Below are positions 35,219-47,389 of a stretch of DNA of 64,000 bases, piece after piece. Both the position numbers and the translations under genes were made by a program. This DNA comes from Gerris lacustris. Taxonomy: Eukaryota > Arthropoda > Insecta > Hemiptera > Gerridae. The notes below the pieces were generated by a model. It did not search any database. It was not told the DNA's origin and was given only the letters and a program-made list of their open reading frames with translations. How positions within the stretch are numbered: the stretch's first letter is position 1; the number at the start of each line of letters is the position of its first letter. The stretch is taken from NCBI GenBank assembly GCA_951217055.1, contig OX578280.1:60583633-60647632 (forward strand), given 5' to 3'.

Positions 35219-35990
35219 TTTCGGAATGAAGTTCCTTATGATATGGCACGTTACAGCGTCTGGAGCCCGACAAAACCGACCGTTAAAAAACCAAACGTCA
35301 CGAAATCGAACGATGCCGATGACAATAACTTGAGTAAATGATGATCGATTTTCTTGAAATTTGGTACACATGTTCATTTTACCAATGTCCAGGATGAGTT
35401 CGTTGTAAACGCTCGCATAAACGAAAGCTTCAAATGTAAAATTAGAATTTTAGGACGGGAAAAAATGCCAACTTCATCTACTCAATAAGACGAATCAGCT
35501 TTTGCAAATAAATTTTTTTACTAAAACAAACACTGACACCGCTACGAAGTGTTAAAGATCGCTAAATTTATTAAAAAGGACCTAAACGTTTAAAATAGTG
35601 AAAACAACGTTTTTACCGATATCTTACATTATAATGTGACAATTTTAATAAAACTTCATACACATCGTCTAAAGTACAATTGAAACAGGCATGTAAAATT
35701 TCAACCAGATACATGCAGACGTTTTTGAGTTGTGAAATGATATATTTTATAATATTATAAGCAAAGTAGGCCGGGATGTAAATGGGTTTGGGACTCACTC
35801 TACTACAACCATCCTCTAATCATCAACTCATCATAATTAACTTTTTTTCCAATATTCAATACATATTTATTGCAAGACGCTCGCTTTAATGATAAAAAAA
35901 GCTTTTCTTTTAATTTTGCCTAATCTCCTTTAAGTACATAGTAGTAAATATAGTTAGTTACTTTTAATTTCGTCTCTTTTCTAACTCCAA
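35219..35990 (+). mobile_element. Helentron-like family A, copy 2 (right end lost)
   Basis: TTTCGGAATGAAGTTCCTTA at the left, AGCGTCTGGAGCCCG, core CTTGAAATTTGGTACACATG at about 35354, and tail similarity to 17860-17960 (ATGTATAAGTAGTTAGCA). The hairpin end is not present. Confidence 0.65.
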
Positions 35991-36602
35991 CATGTATAAG
36001 TAGTTAGCATCATATACTTAGCATTGTGACAATTATCTTAGCTTCCAGTGTACGTACAGATCTCAAATTTGGTTTATAGACTAATGGTAGCTAAAGAAGA
36101 AAATTAAAGGTACTATCACTTCAACATATGACCGCTATCTTGAATTTAATCAGATACTATTATCTTAGCTCCCTGTGGACTTAGAGATCTGAAATTTGGT
36201 ACATAGACTCATTGTACCTAAAATTGAAAATTAAAGGTAGTATAAAATAGAATAATTGAAAATTATAAAATAAAAAAGTTGAAGTTAAATTTATTTCATA
36301 ATTTATTTTTTAATTAAAAATATATATTACAGTTAAACAAAATGCATTATCTAACTAATTACTGCAAAGTAGATAAATATAAAAATGAATGGTTAAATTA
36401 ATTTATAATGAAAAACATATTTAAGAAAAACATTAAAAAAAAATAGCTGGACATATATTTAATTTAGATACATTTTTAAAAATAAGCATACAAAATAAAA
36501 TACCTACTTGTACTAAAATACGAAATTATGTAACAATAAAGATACATTAATTATATTGTTTTAATTATTTTTCACACATAGTTACAACTTCTAGACAGAT
36601 AA

Positions 36603-36631
36603 GGCGCGCGAAGTGTGCCGATCCAGCTAGT
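36603..36631 (+). mobile_element. Helitron 3' terminus
   Basis: GGCGCGCGAAGTGTGCCGAT, then CCAGCTAG|T. A GC-rich short stem followed by CTAG before T is the typical Helitron 3' end, and CCAGCTAGT is shared with the Helitron ending at 42531. The 5' end was not located. Confidence 0.5.
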
Positions 36632-36739
36632 GAAATATATTGCCAATAATATATTAATTATTTATAGCCTTTTTTTAAAGATGCATTCTTTCTAAGTTGC
36701 ATATGAAGATCATGTTTAACATAGAATTCGAAGTGCTGT

Positions 36740-37256
36740 TTTTAGGTTTCTGTACAAAGTACAAAAAGAAACCTTATATAACGGCTGTCTGTGTGTCTGT
36801 CCGTTGCTTGTTTCAATTCATAAACTACTATAGCTAGGAACATGAAATTCGGCACACAGGTGCATCTCGGCATTTGAGACAACTGGACAAATTTTGGATT
36901 TTTCACTCTTAATATTTTCAAGATGGCGGCCAATATGGCGGGCGACTTAAGTTTTTAGTCACCATGACATGTTACATATCAATTTAAAGGTCTTGAAATG
37001 AAGAAAAAGAATATGCAATTATTAAAATTTTACCCTTAAAAATTTCAAGATGGCGGCCAATATGGCGGGTGAAAAAACATTGTTTTAGTTACCATTACAT
37101 GTTATACTTCAATTTAAAGGTCTTGAAGAGTAGAAATAGAATATTACTATTAAAATTAGTGTAATTATATTACACTTAATAATTTTAACTTTAATGTACA
37201 GAAACCGGCGATTATCGCCCCACGTTCTTACGTGAAGCGCGCCTTACTTGTTTTTT
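36740..37256 (+). mobile_element. Helentron-like family I element
   Basis: TTTTTAGGTTTCTGTACAAAG at the left; GGTTTCTGTACA (36745-36756) is inverted as TGTACAGAAACC (37195-37206). It is followed by a hairpin CACGT-TCTT-ACGTG (37221-37234) and GCGCCTTACTTGTTTTTT. The interior has two about 130-bp repeats each containing CAAGATGGCGGCCAATATGG. Core CATGAAATTCGGCACACAGG at about 36841. Confidence 0.8.
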
Positions 37257-37971
37257 AATATTAAGATTGTATTCAAAACACTATTATTCAAATTTAAAGA
37301 AGACTTGTGAGAAAAATAGAGATATCTCATGATACTAAACATTACTCATTACAGCGATTTATCACTACGTTTAGCTCATCCCTGTAGAGAAAATAACTCA
37401 CAAGCAATCCTGAATGAAAACATTCTTATCACTTCTAAGTGAAATCGATTTACCATCATATTTCATCTGCAAGTTTACTTTAAGTACACAATAGTTCCAT
37501 TTTTTTCATGCTGCTTGTTTTCGAATCAGAAGAGTTTTTTTAATGCCTCATTTCTTTATTATTTCTAGAATCTAGAACATTTGTATTGGAACAATGCCGT
37601 GGATTTGAAAGGATTTTTTTGTTAAGCTGTTGGAACCTTTTGAAAGCTTTAATCTTTTTGTATAAAGTACTGTAAGCATCGGATTTCATGTTAAGCCTTA
37701 ACAAAATGCAGCAATGACTATAACTTTATTTAACAACAAACCGATCTATTTATTCTCTTTGTGTTTTATTTAAAAATAGTTTTTTGTTGTATTAAATCAC
37801 GAATCAGTTTTTAAAAAAGCTGGAGTTGCGACAAAGAGATTTTTTAAATTAATTTAACACAATAATGGTATTTTTATTCATCCTTATTTTACGTTGAGCA
37901 TCAGGAATAACCATTAATTCTGGTTGAATTTGTAGGATGTAATTAACCACAAAATGGGTAGGCATATCCCA

Positions 37972-38412
37972 TTTTTTACTTTCTCATAAAAAGAGAAAGT
38001 ATTGTGATGGTGCCAAAATTTTATTTTGAGATTTTGAGAGATTTACACGTTTTGAGGTCCCCTGAGTCCAAAAATGTCTGTCTGGCCTGGAGTTTAAACT
38101 ACTGGGCCAATTTTGACTAAATTTGGCTTACATGTTTAGAAAAATCATACCCCGGGGCGAAATCGGGAAATGAATTTTAGCTCCAAATTTGGGAGCGCTG
38201 CCCTCCCCCCCCCCCCCCCCCCAAAAAAAAGAAAAAAAACGTGAAAAAAAAAAATGCCTCGACAACGGTTCTGACGATTTTTATTAAAACATTCTAAAAT
38301 GTAGTCCATATAAATACGATATAAGCTTTCCCGGGAAAAATCTAGTTCCTGAGAAAATAGCTTTAAACGCGGACGGAGAGAGACCGGGTTCGTTCGGGAA
38401 ATGGTATTTAAA
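37972..38412 (+). mobile_element. Helentron-like family C copy
   Basis: Left end TTTTTTACTTTCTCATAAAA, GAGAAAGTATTGTG; core TGACTAAATTTGGCTTACAT; then CCCCGGGGCGAAATCGGGAA. The tRNA-like block carries an A-box-like TAGCTTTAAACGCGG (38358-38372) and a B-box-like CCGGGTTCGTTCGGG (38384-38398). Truncated at a poly-A that abuts a hairpin (38419-38460). Confidence 0.75.
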
Positions 38413-38418
38413 AAAAAA

Positions 38419-38460
38419 AAAAAATGAAAGAACATCCTATTTGATGTTCTTTCATTTTTT
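38419..38460. repeat. 18-bp inverted repeat with 6-nt loop
   Basis: AAAAAATGAAAGAACATC, loop CTATTT, GATGTTCTTTCATTTTTT. Perfect arms, fused to the poly-A breakpoint of a family C element. Confidence 0.93.
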
Positions 38461-39087
38461 TCAACATTAAGTAGTAATATTTATAATAATTGTATTTAAA
38501 AAGAAAAAAACATTCATAAAGAACATAATGAAAGAATATACGTCCGAATAAACTATGTGGTTAGGCAGGTTAATGGAATGGATGTGCTTGCAATAATTGG
38601 CTCAAACTAACAATGTCTGGCTGGATGGGGCTGAGTTTTGAACGCAAATCATCCTTAACGCAGGACAGTCTGTTTCTATACTTGGTTTTGAGGTACATAA
38701 GGGATGAATACACTCCTAATAACCGCAAATATTTATGCGGCGCTTACCACTGGACATGATTCCGCGTACCACAGCTTGGGAGCTGGGTTTAATCGACCCT
38801 TTACTTTTCAAATATTTTCAACACTTCCGCCCAAAGTAAAGAGTTGGCATAGGTTGTTTGCAGCTTTTGGTTCCGCTAGGCCGCGTCCGTAGGTAGGGCT
38901 GCCTTTATTAATAATACTCTTTTGACACTACTCCCGTCCAATCTCAAGAGGGTTCAGTTTCTGCACTGGCAAAATTAAATTCGCGCTCTGTTTATAAAGT
39001 TGTAAGATCCTTTCTTAAACATGTCACTAAGGAGAGGTCGAAATATTGCAAAAGTGAGCCTTTTTACAAGCTTTTATTTAACTTGCA

Positions 39088-39400
39088 ATGTATGTATGTG
39101 TGTATGTATGTATGTATGTATGTTCGGGTCAAATCTTGCAACTGAATTTTGAACCAGTTTCTCTCAACCGGTTAAATTGAAATTTCGCATACACGTTTAG
39201 TTTGGATGACAATGCATGGCTAGCTAAGTGACGTAATTCAAAATTCAATATGGCGGGCAGCCCAATATGGTGGACTAGTTTTTTTTTTTGCACGCCCATG
39301 GTATGGGTATCAAATTAAAGGGTTTGCTGAGAAAAATGCGAAAAATTAAATGCCTTCACTGTAAATCCAATATGGCGGATGGCCCAAGATAAAAGCTTGT
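39088..39400 (+). repeat. TE fragment with (TATG)n and core motif
   Basis: A GTATGTATG tract (39088-39124), then CAAATCTTGCAACTGAATTT and GGTTAAATTGAAATTTCGCA. Two ATTCAATATGGCGGG-like blocks resemble the family I interior. No ends resolved. Confidence 0.4.
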
Positions 39401-40191
39401 TTTTAAAAATGTTTTTTTTACTATTAATTTATTAATTCATTAAAATTCAAAAGCACATTAACTTCGAAATAAGGTTAAATGTAAGTAGCCAATGCAAAAA
39501 ATAATAAAATAAAAATGTTCAGTCAGTTTTAAGCTTATCTTTATTTACATAATTTATTTTCCTTATATTTTAAGTTTTAGGGCTTGAAAGGAATAATCTT
39601 TTAGTATAAATTAAGTCCTAACAAGTTATAATTATTTCTTTGACAGGGAACCGATCAATTTATATTCTTTGCATTTTATTCCAAAAAGTTACAAAAAGAA
39701 GTTTCTTCATTACATTTTAATTAGTTAAGTTTTCGATTCCCTTATATTTATCTTTATAATTAATTTTATGTAGAATTATCAAGTTTTATTAACTTTATGA
39801 TTCCATTTTCAATTCTCCTTAAAATGACTATCCTTACAATTAATAAGTAAATAATAACAATAGATTATCTATATATATATAAAATCCAAATACCACTCAC
39901 TCACTGACACATCACGATATCTCTGAAACCACTGGACCTATGACCATGAAATTTCGTAGGTCTGTTTCTCTTATCTCCTAAGTGCTCGCTAAGAAATATT
40001 TTTAATTTCAAAATAAGACAAATATCATTTATATACAAAATAAGACGATATCTCCGGAACTGATTGTACTAGAACCTTGAAATTTAGAAGTTAGTTTCCT
40101 TTTATGAAATTAGTAATTTATGATAAATGGTTTACCAATCAGGCATTTTGATTCAAGTTGGCGCCCATATATATATAAAAGTCAACGTATG

Positions 40192-41722
40192 CAGTGGCGC
40201 ACCCAGGATTTATTTTTGGGAGGGGCACAGATTAAAAAAAATAAGGGGGGGAGGGGAGGGGATGTAATGTGGGCTTAGCGTAATCGCAGACAATTAACCA
40301 GTCTGGTTTTCTTTGTTCTTAAATTACTTTATATCAAGGGCGGATCCAGCCAATTTTGAAGGGGGGCTGGGCTCTCTTTTAGGGGGGTCCGGGGGTCCTC
40401 CCCCGGGAAAATTTTTATAGTTTACGTTACTTGAAAACGTCTTTTTAGCCTATTCTAAGAGCATCTAAAATGTTATTATATACAAATAAATTTAAGTTTT
40501 TTATGAACGGGACATGAAGACCGGGGTATTTTATTTAAACAAAATTATATACATACTAATAATATTTTATTATTAAAAGTTAATAGATTAATGTTTTATT
40601 TTAGTAGCCAGAAAATAAATTGGCACATTTTAAAAATATTTTTGTTATGTGAATTAACAAAAAAAATAAAATACAAAATAAAAAAAAATACGTACGCCAA
40701 ATGTTTTGAGTTTAACAGAAATTAGCTGATAGTATTAGGTTAAAAATAAACATAGTAGGGTATATAATAGTCCAGTCAATAAGTACAAAAAATAGTCTTC
40801 CTTGCGAAAGGTCGGGTATCTGCAATTTTTAAAATCTTATTCTACAATTGAACCCGTTTCCAAATTCATTAATATTAATTATTCGATAGTAAAAAACTAT
40901 TCTAATGACTGCCACTAACTATTTTAATTAAATTTAATTAATATATTAAAGTAAAACTTTAGATTACAATAAAAACTCTTAAAACAAGAAAAATTTAATT
41001 AAAAACTTGATTTAAAAATGTTATATTGTTGTAACCTTTCATTCAAAATAAACAATGGATAATAGTCGGAAAGAAATTCGTCCTACTATTTTTAGTGGGA
41101 CGAAAAAACTTCGAACTTTTGTTCTGACCATGCACAGTCGTATTTTATGCAGATTTTTCCAAGTTCAATAGACGACACTTTTTTACCCTATTATAGGGAG
41201 CTATAAGCTCCCTCCCTATTATAGATCCTTAACCTAAACGGGTTGATAACTTAACTTACTTCTATTCTTTTTCTTCATCTTCTTTTTTTTTTAAACACAC
41301 AAAAATATATATGTCGGGCGAAACTAGGTAGATTATTACTTATTTATTAAGTGATACTGACTTATTTAAAATACTTACTTATTTGCATACTTACATTTTA
41401 AGTCTATGGCTTTGGAGGAGGGGGGGAGGAGGGGGGCACGTCTTTTTAAACGCCAAAAAAATATGCCGGGCTAAACTAGGTATATAATTACTTATTTATT
41501 TTTTCACTATTACTTTAACATGTGCTGCGAAATTGCATACTTAAATTTTATGTCATTGGCTTTGAGGGAGGGGGGGGGGCACGTCTTTTTAAACGCCAAC
41601 AAAAAAAATGTCGGGCTAACTAGGTATATAATTACTTATTTATTTATTTATTGACTATCACAACACTATTACTTTAACACGTGCCCCCCGTGCCCCCCCC
41701 CCCCCCCCTGGGTGTGCCACTG
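40192..41722. mobile_element. Non-autonomous hAT element (1531 bp) inside the Helitron
   Basis: Ends CAGTGGCGCACCCAGGA and, inward from the right, CAGTGGCACACCCAGGG. Perfect 8-bp duplication AACGTATG (40184-40191 and 41723-41730). The interior repeats an AT-rich block plus GGGAGGGGGGGGGGCACGTC (about 41420-41640), three times with decay. No transposase frame. Confidence 0.92.
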
Positions 41723-41756
41723 AACGTATGTGTGTATGCTCTTTATAAAAATTTAC

Positions 41757-42345
41757 AGTTTTAGTCCGATCTCGATGAAAATTTACACACTTGACCTTCA
41801 AAGCAAGGAGAAAATCCCTTACTACATGTATTTTCGAAATATAAATTTTGGTACACAGGGGTACGGGGTACAAGTAATGAATACGGGATCAAAGGAATGA
41901 ATACCCTTCATGATGCATATCGTTAAAAGCTCTTTAAGAGTACATTAATTGTTGTTATGTACAGGTTTGTCATATTTTCATTTAGGAGGGGGTAAAATGG
42001 AAAAATATATATATAAGAGAAATATAAAATATATTTATAAAAATATAAAAGAAGAGTGTCTTTGGATATGTCTTTTATACGAATCTACAGTTTTATCCCA
42101 ATTTGATGAATATTTACACATTATTCCTTCAAAGCAAGGGGAAGGTCACTGTCTATATTAATTTCCGAAATTTAAATCTTGGTACAAAGGGGTACTAGTA
42201 CCCCTTACTTAGTTAAGTACAAGTAATGAATACGGTTTCAAAGTAATGAATACCCTTCATGATGCATATCGTTAAAAAGCTCTTTAAGCGCACAGTAATT
42301 ATTTTTCTGTACAGTTTTGTCATATTTACATTTAGGAGGGGGATA
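41757..42345 (+). repeat. Direct duplication of ~250 bp within the Helitron
   Basis: Two copies (41757-42000 and 42090-42345) both contain TTCAAAGCAAGG, TTGGTACA-AGGGGTAC, AGTAATGAATACGG, TTCATGATGCATATCGTTAA and CATTTAGGAGGGGG. Confidence 0.85.
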
Positions 42346-43005
42346 CATTTGGGATATTTGTAAATCATCTTATCAAAGAGAAGGGGGTATAAGTGGGAGG
42401 GATAGAATCTAGGTATTGTCACATGTCACATCGTAAAATAATTTAAATCTATCTTGATGGTAGATCTTGATGGTTTATAATCTTATCAAATTAAAATAAC
42501 ACTCTGTAGCGAAGCACGGGTATCCAGCTAGTTTAGTATATATTTAACGGAAGTTAAAATATATTTGTATTTATTACCAAAGCATGGAAAGTTTTAGAAT
42601 AACAATCCTGATATAAAACGTAGATAAATCTGTTGTTTTTCCTTCTTTTCTTTTATTTATTTATTTTAGCTTTACTTCTTTTTTGTAACATTATATTCTG
42701 ATTTTTTTTTCTTCTCACTTCTTCCCTTCTGATTTTTTTTCGTGTTAATCCTATTTTATTTCTGCTTGTTATTTTGTCAAAAGACGCATCTTGTGCCCCT
42801 TTATATAACAGCAACCAGTGGTATTGTTTTTCCTATTCGTACCAAACTGAAATTCTCCAGTGAAGAATATCTCTTTTCAATGCTTTTTATCTTGATGTCT
42901 CAAGTCGGAAAATCCTTTTCCCAATTAAGAAAGACCCAGAAAAAAGATAAAAAAAGCCATCTTAGTTAAATCTTTTGTTTTTTCCCCCGAGTCTAAAAGA
43001 AAAGA

Positions 43006-43615
43006 GTTTTTGGAACGAAGTTCCTTATGGTGCGTTCTGGAGCCCGGGAATAAATCCGAAAAAAACGACCGTCACTAAACCAAGCGTCACGAAATCTACC
43101 GATGACAATAATTTGAGTAAAAGATGACCGAGTTAGTTGAAATTTGGTACACATGTTCATTTCACCAATGCCCAGGCTGAGTTTGTTGGACGACTTTATC
43201 CACCCAAATGTTCACGCGCAACGCTCGCGTAAACTTAAGCTTCAAATTTAAAATTGAAATTTTAGGACGGGAAAAAAAATTCTAACTTTTTCAATTTAAC
43301 GAGACAAACAACTTTTATATATATATTTTTTAGTAAAACGAACAAAGACATAAATGATAAAGATCGCTAAATTTATTAAAGCGGACATGAACGTTTAAAG
43401 TTTAAAATAAAGAAAACAATGTTTTACCGATATCTTACGTTCTTACGTAACGATTTTAATAAAACTTCTTACACATCGTCTAGTAGTAGTAGTCGTAAAG
43501 TACAGTTGAGGCAGGCATGTAAAATTTCAACCTGATACAAGCAGACGTTTTTAAGTAGGGAAGAGATATATTTTAAATTAGTAGGCCGGGTTGGTAGAAA
43601 ACAGTCCTATTTCCT
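43006..43615 (+). mobile_element. Helentron-like family A, copy 3 (right end lost)
   Basis: TTTTTGGAACGAAGTTCCTT at the left with a perfect 13-bp palindromic repeat unit; TGCGTTCTGGAGCCCGGGA; core TTGAAATTTGGTACACATGT at about 43138. Similarity to copy 1 stops after AACAGTCCTATTTC. Confidence 0.75.
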
Positions 43616-44349
43616 ACCAACTACAAACATAATCTTTAAATATACATCGGAAATAGAAACCGTATGTACAGGCCAGTACAATGTAGGCCATAAAAGGCAA
43701 TTGGCAAATAACATATGTGTAACAAAACAACAAAATACAGATAATAAAATATTAAAAACTAAAAATTAAGCTGTTGAAATTTTATTTTCTGTAAGTACTT
43801 ACAAAAGTGCAAAATGAAGAATAATATAAAATGATCTTGCATTTTTAACGTGTGTGAAAAGCAATCAACTCAAAACCTTGCGAACGTTTTTTCTTTGTAA
43901 CAAACCTAAAAATTTGAGGGGGTCATGGCCCCTGTGCCCCCCTCTAAATCCGTCACTGCTCTATCTATAGCTATGAACACATACAGTATTGGCTCCGATG
44001 TAGAATCAATCAACTCCCCTAGTCGTCGAACACGCGTCTTAGATTGTCACTCCAATTACTAGAAAGCAGTTGATTGGAACGCGTCCTGATGATTAATTTT
44101 ACAAACCAATCAACACGGAGCGTGAACATGAGCGTTTAAATCATGTGGGTGCTTAAGAAATAGCATTGTCCAATCAACATGGATCTGTTGAATCTATTAT
44201 TGGCAAATGTATAGTCGTCTACAATGTAACAACATTGTGTAAAATAATTTGCTTTGAATAATCATGCAAATTGTACAATTACTTGCTAAATTCCCATGCT
44301 CGCTGCGGAGTATTATATTTGTTCTGTATTTTTTTTAAAAAAGGAGATG

Positions 44350-45080
44350 TTTTTAGGGTCCGTAGGCAAAACCAAGGACCCTTATATTTTCCTGTGTGTG
44401 TCTGTCCGTCCGTCCTCTCGCGTGCTCTCACGGCTACACCTTTCGTCCGATCACTTTGAAATTTGGCATGTATGTGTCTTGTACCTGCCCACATATTTTA
44501 AAAATATAGCGACTAAAAAAAAAAATATTTCAAAAAAATTAGGGTAAAAAAACTTAAGGGTTACATTTTTTTTTTTTTTTTTTTTTACTCCGTGAGGGGT
44601 GTCATATGAAAGGGTACGTCGAGCTGATTACAAAAATATATAATTATTTGGTTATAACTTTGATAGGGCGAGCGTAGGCGAGTTTGAAGCGGATTTGAAA
44701 CGTGTCCCCCCCCCCCCCCCCTCTATCTCGCTTATGTGAAGTGCAAAAAATCTGAAAAAATTCCTGAACATTCTTCGACCAAAAGTAAAGATACCACTTT
44801 TTGGAAATTTTGAAAAAAATATTATTTTATTTTTTATTGACAAAATACGTTTTTTTTATAATTATGGTCTTTTCGATGTATTTATATGGTTGTAGTCCGG
44901 TTCAGTGGCAAAAAAATACTTTATCAGAGTGTGTTTATAGAATATCAGACCCTTAGAATGGTTCAAAGTAAGCTTTTTAGCATTTTAAAAAAACACTGTT
45001 TATACACTTTACAGTTAAACACTATATAGTGTGGCCTACGGACCCTCGCTGTGTGCTGAATAGCACACACTCGACCTGTT
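44350..45080 (+). mobile_element. Helentron-like family B, copy 2
   Basis: AGGGTCCGTAGGC at 44355-44367 and GCCTACGGACCCT at 45034-45046; hairpin GTGTGCT-GAAT-AGCACAC (45051-45068); then CTCGACCTGTTTATT. Body nearly identical to copy 1. Confidence 0.87.
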
Positions 45081-45405
45081 TATTCGATAACCAAACAACG
45101 TCTTCACACAGAATGGTTTCGGCTGTTCTAATGCAGCCTTCTTCAAATAATCTACAAAAAAAAAGTAACAAACTTAAACATAAAAGTATATACCTCACAC
45201 AAAAGGGTACAGAAATAACAGGAATAAAAAAATTAAAGATTAACTTAAATTTTAAAAAAAAAAAAAAAAGGGTGAAATTAAACATGAAATACAAAGTACC
45301 TGATGGATATAGATTGATTTAAAATGTGTCAGTGAAGAAAGAGTAAGGCATGCTAAAGGCTGCAAGAGGATTCGGACAAAAAAGAGAGATGGACATGTAC
45401 TCTTA

Positions 45406-45553
45406 AGGCCCCCATGCTCGATCAAACATTTTGCGCAAACCTGATAGGCAAATTTTGGCCATTCACATCAAACATCATGTTTGCGCAAACAGCAAACAGC
45501 CCCATACACGGTCAAAATGTTTGCCCAAACATTTTGATCGTGTATGGGGGCCT
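45406..45553. mobile_element. PIF/Harbinger-type MITE (148 bp), copy 1
   Basis: Ends AGGCCCCCATGCTCGATCAA and, inward from the right, AGGCCCCCATACACGATCAA. TTA on both sides (45403-45405, 45554-45556). Internal TTTGCGCAAAC palindromes. Second copy at 56961-57088. Confidence 0.85.
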
Positions 45554-45939
45554 TTACGTAGAGGTCATAATCAAAAATATACTGTGCGTTCAGTAAAATT
45601 TTACACCGATGGTTAAGACAAAATTAACATTATTTAACTAAGCGATCATATCTAGATGACCTTAATGTCGTGTTTGTGTGGATGTATGTATGTCTGTCGC
45701 CTCAGTCAAACTTTATAGGCGCAAAACTGGCTAAGCAATATCGATTTTTTTTCAGAGATGAGCGCAAACATGTTGCGCAATTCGTAGGCTTGGTTTCATC
45801 GAAAAATATTAAGTAGAACCAACGTTATTAACAATTTTATAAAATAAAATGTATAAAAACAAAAAAAAAAAAAATGTTTGACCCATCGTAAACAAACCCC
45901 ACAGACTCGCTATTCAAAACGTTTGGGCACTTCCAGACC

Positions 45940-45994
45940 AAGATGAGTAGAATGTACATTCTATGTATATTCTATGTATATTCTACTCATCTTG
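45940..45994. mobile_element. 55-bp foldback insert with 10-bp direct flanks
   Basis: Outer arms AAGATGAGTAGAATGTACAT and its inverted partner (one mismatch). CTTCCAGACC precedes (45930-45939) and follows (45995-46004) it. Could be a tiny MITE or a template-switch product. Confidence 0.65.
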
Positions 45995-46159
45995 CTTCCA
46001 GACCACCTAGAGACTCGCGGTTTTTTGCGTTTGGTCGGAAATTGGCCCAACCCGACTTGAAAAATCCGATTCAGGAAGGCTTTGGAAACCAAAACTATTT
46101 AGGAATTTAATTTAATTGCTAGGCCTACATGATTATATGTAACATAGCCACTAACATCT

Positions 46160-46197
46160 AGCATGAGCCCCGCGCGGAGCGCGGGGTGAAAGCTAGT
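46160..46197 (+). mobile_element. Canonical Helitron 3' terminus
   Basis: Perfect hairpin CCCCGCGC-GGA-GCGCGGGG (46168-46186), TGAAAG, CTAG (46193-46196), then T. This is the textbook Helitron 3' signature. A matching 5' TC end was not identified upstream. Confidence 0.75.
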
Positions 46198-46514
46198 ACC
46201 ATATATAACAATTTTGTTGTGATAATTATGTTGGTAATGGACTGAGTTTCAAATATGCGTGTATATGGCCGCCATATTGGTTCAAAATTGGATAACCCAA
46301 TTCCTGAAATTATTAATGTCGTAAAAGAAAGCTAAATTTGAAGGTTCTAATTAAATTGATGCCGGAGATATCTCCAAAACACGACTTGTATATAAATGAC
46401 CACCATCTTGACTGAAGATGGGGTAAAAAAAATTTATTTTTTGAGAAGAAGAGAGAGGAAATTATCTACAATATTTTATGGTCATTGTCAACTGGTTCCA
46501 GATATACCGTAATG

Positions 46515-46870
46515 AGTGATTAGTTAGTCAGTGGTATGAGAGGCGGTGTGCCCGTGCGAATTTAATTGCGTACCACGTCTGCTGCTCAGCCATCACTGAA
46601 TCAAGGGCGGTACGAGGTCATGGGTTGGTTACCTTGTCGTGATGGTCTGATTTATATGGCTCACTAATGATCACACCATACTCGCTTCAGCGGTATAATT
46701 TACAGAGGTATGCTGAGTGAAGTGGCTGCAACTTTCTTCCACGGGGCTAGTAAAATGGGCCTAAAAGATGGCCTGATTGCTAGGTTCCAACAAGTGGTTT
46801 GTCCTACCCGGTTAGTACTTGAACTAAAACCTTACTACTACTCCTACTAGTCAATGGTATTTGGCTTTTA
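46515..46870 (+). mobile_element. tRNA-derived SINE copy
   Basis: GTGAGAGGCGGTGTGCCCGT-like head, GGTCATGGGTTGGTTACC (decayed B-box), GTCTGATTTATATGGCTCAC (site empty for MITE D), ATACTCGCTTCAGCGGTATA, and an ACT-rich tail ending at about 46857. It lies 0.5 kb before LGR1 exon C. Confidence 0.7.
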
Positions 46871-47389
46871 TAAAGAATTAATTGTCCTCATGTCATTGAC
46901 ATAATTTTGACGTGTCTCAATACTTTGTTAAACTACTTAAATTCTTGGATCCCTGCGCTAGGAATTGAAACCTCGAATCCCTTGGTTTTGTCTTCCATCC
47001 AATAAGCTACTGTCTTGGAATTCCTCTGAGGCTGGATTGCAGTGGCGCGGTACATTTTAATCTATACTTCTCCCTTATAATTTGAAATTAATATTTTTGT
47101 AATGAATTTTCATTTATAATTTATTATTAAAGCTACCGCGGGTGGTTAAGATTGTTATAGTCGTATAGTATATAGGTTTGTTTAGGATGTAAAGCTTTGT
47201 ACCGAGTACCCCCACTCTTCCCCACACTACCCTCTTCCACTTATCTTCAACTATGACATTCATCGTGATTAATAAATTTCAATATTCAGTATTTCATTGC
47301 AATACGCTCGCTTCAATGATAGAGCCACGCGATGCCTAGTATATATACATTTAATGCTTTTTTTACATGGATTGTTTTGTTTGTCACAG

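Larger units (their letters stand above)
39868..42531 (+). mobile_element. Helitron (2664 bp) with a nested hAT element
   Basis: The 5' end TCTATATATATATAAAATCC is preceded by A. Within 70 bp come CACTCACTGACACATCACGA and AAACCACTGGACCTATGACC, a start typical of insect Helitrons. The 3' end is GCGAAGCACGGGTATCCAG, CTAG, then T. A|T insertion with no duplication fits. No Rep/helicase frame, so non-autonomous. The interior holds an inserted hAT element (40192-41722) and an internal direct duplication (41757-42000 and 42090-42345). Confidence 0.8.
14867..47389 (+). other. LGR1 intron between exons B and C (32.5 kb)
   Basis: Inferred 32,523-bp intron whose ends are fixed by two exons that join in phase. 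Its contents are the repeats listed separately: helentron-like elements, SINEs, hAT, pogo and Helitron insertions, and tandem arrays. No coding exon of the receptor or of a nested gene was recognised inside it. Confidence 0.85.
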
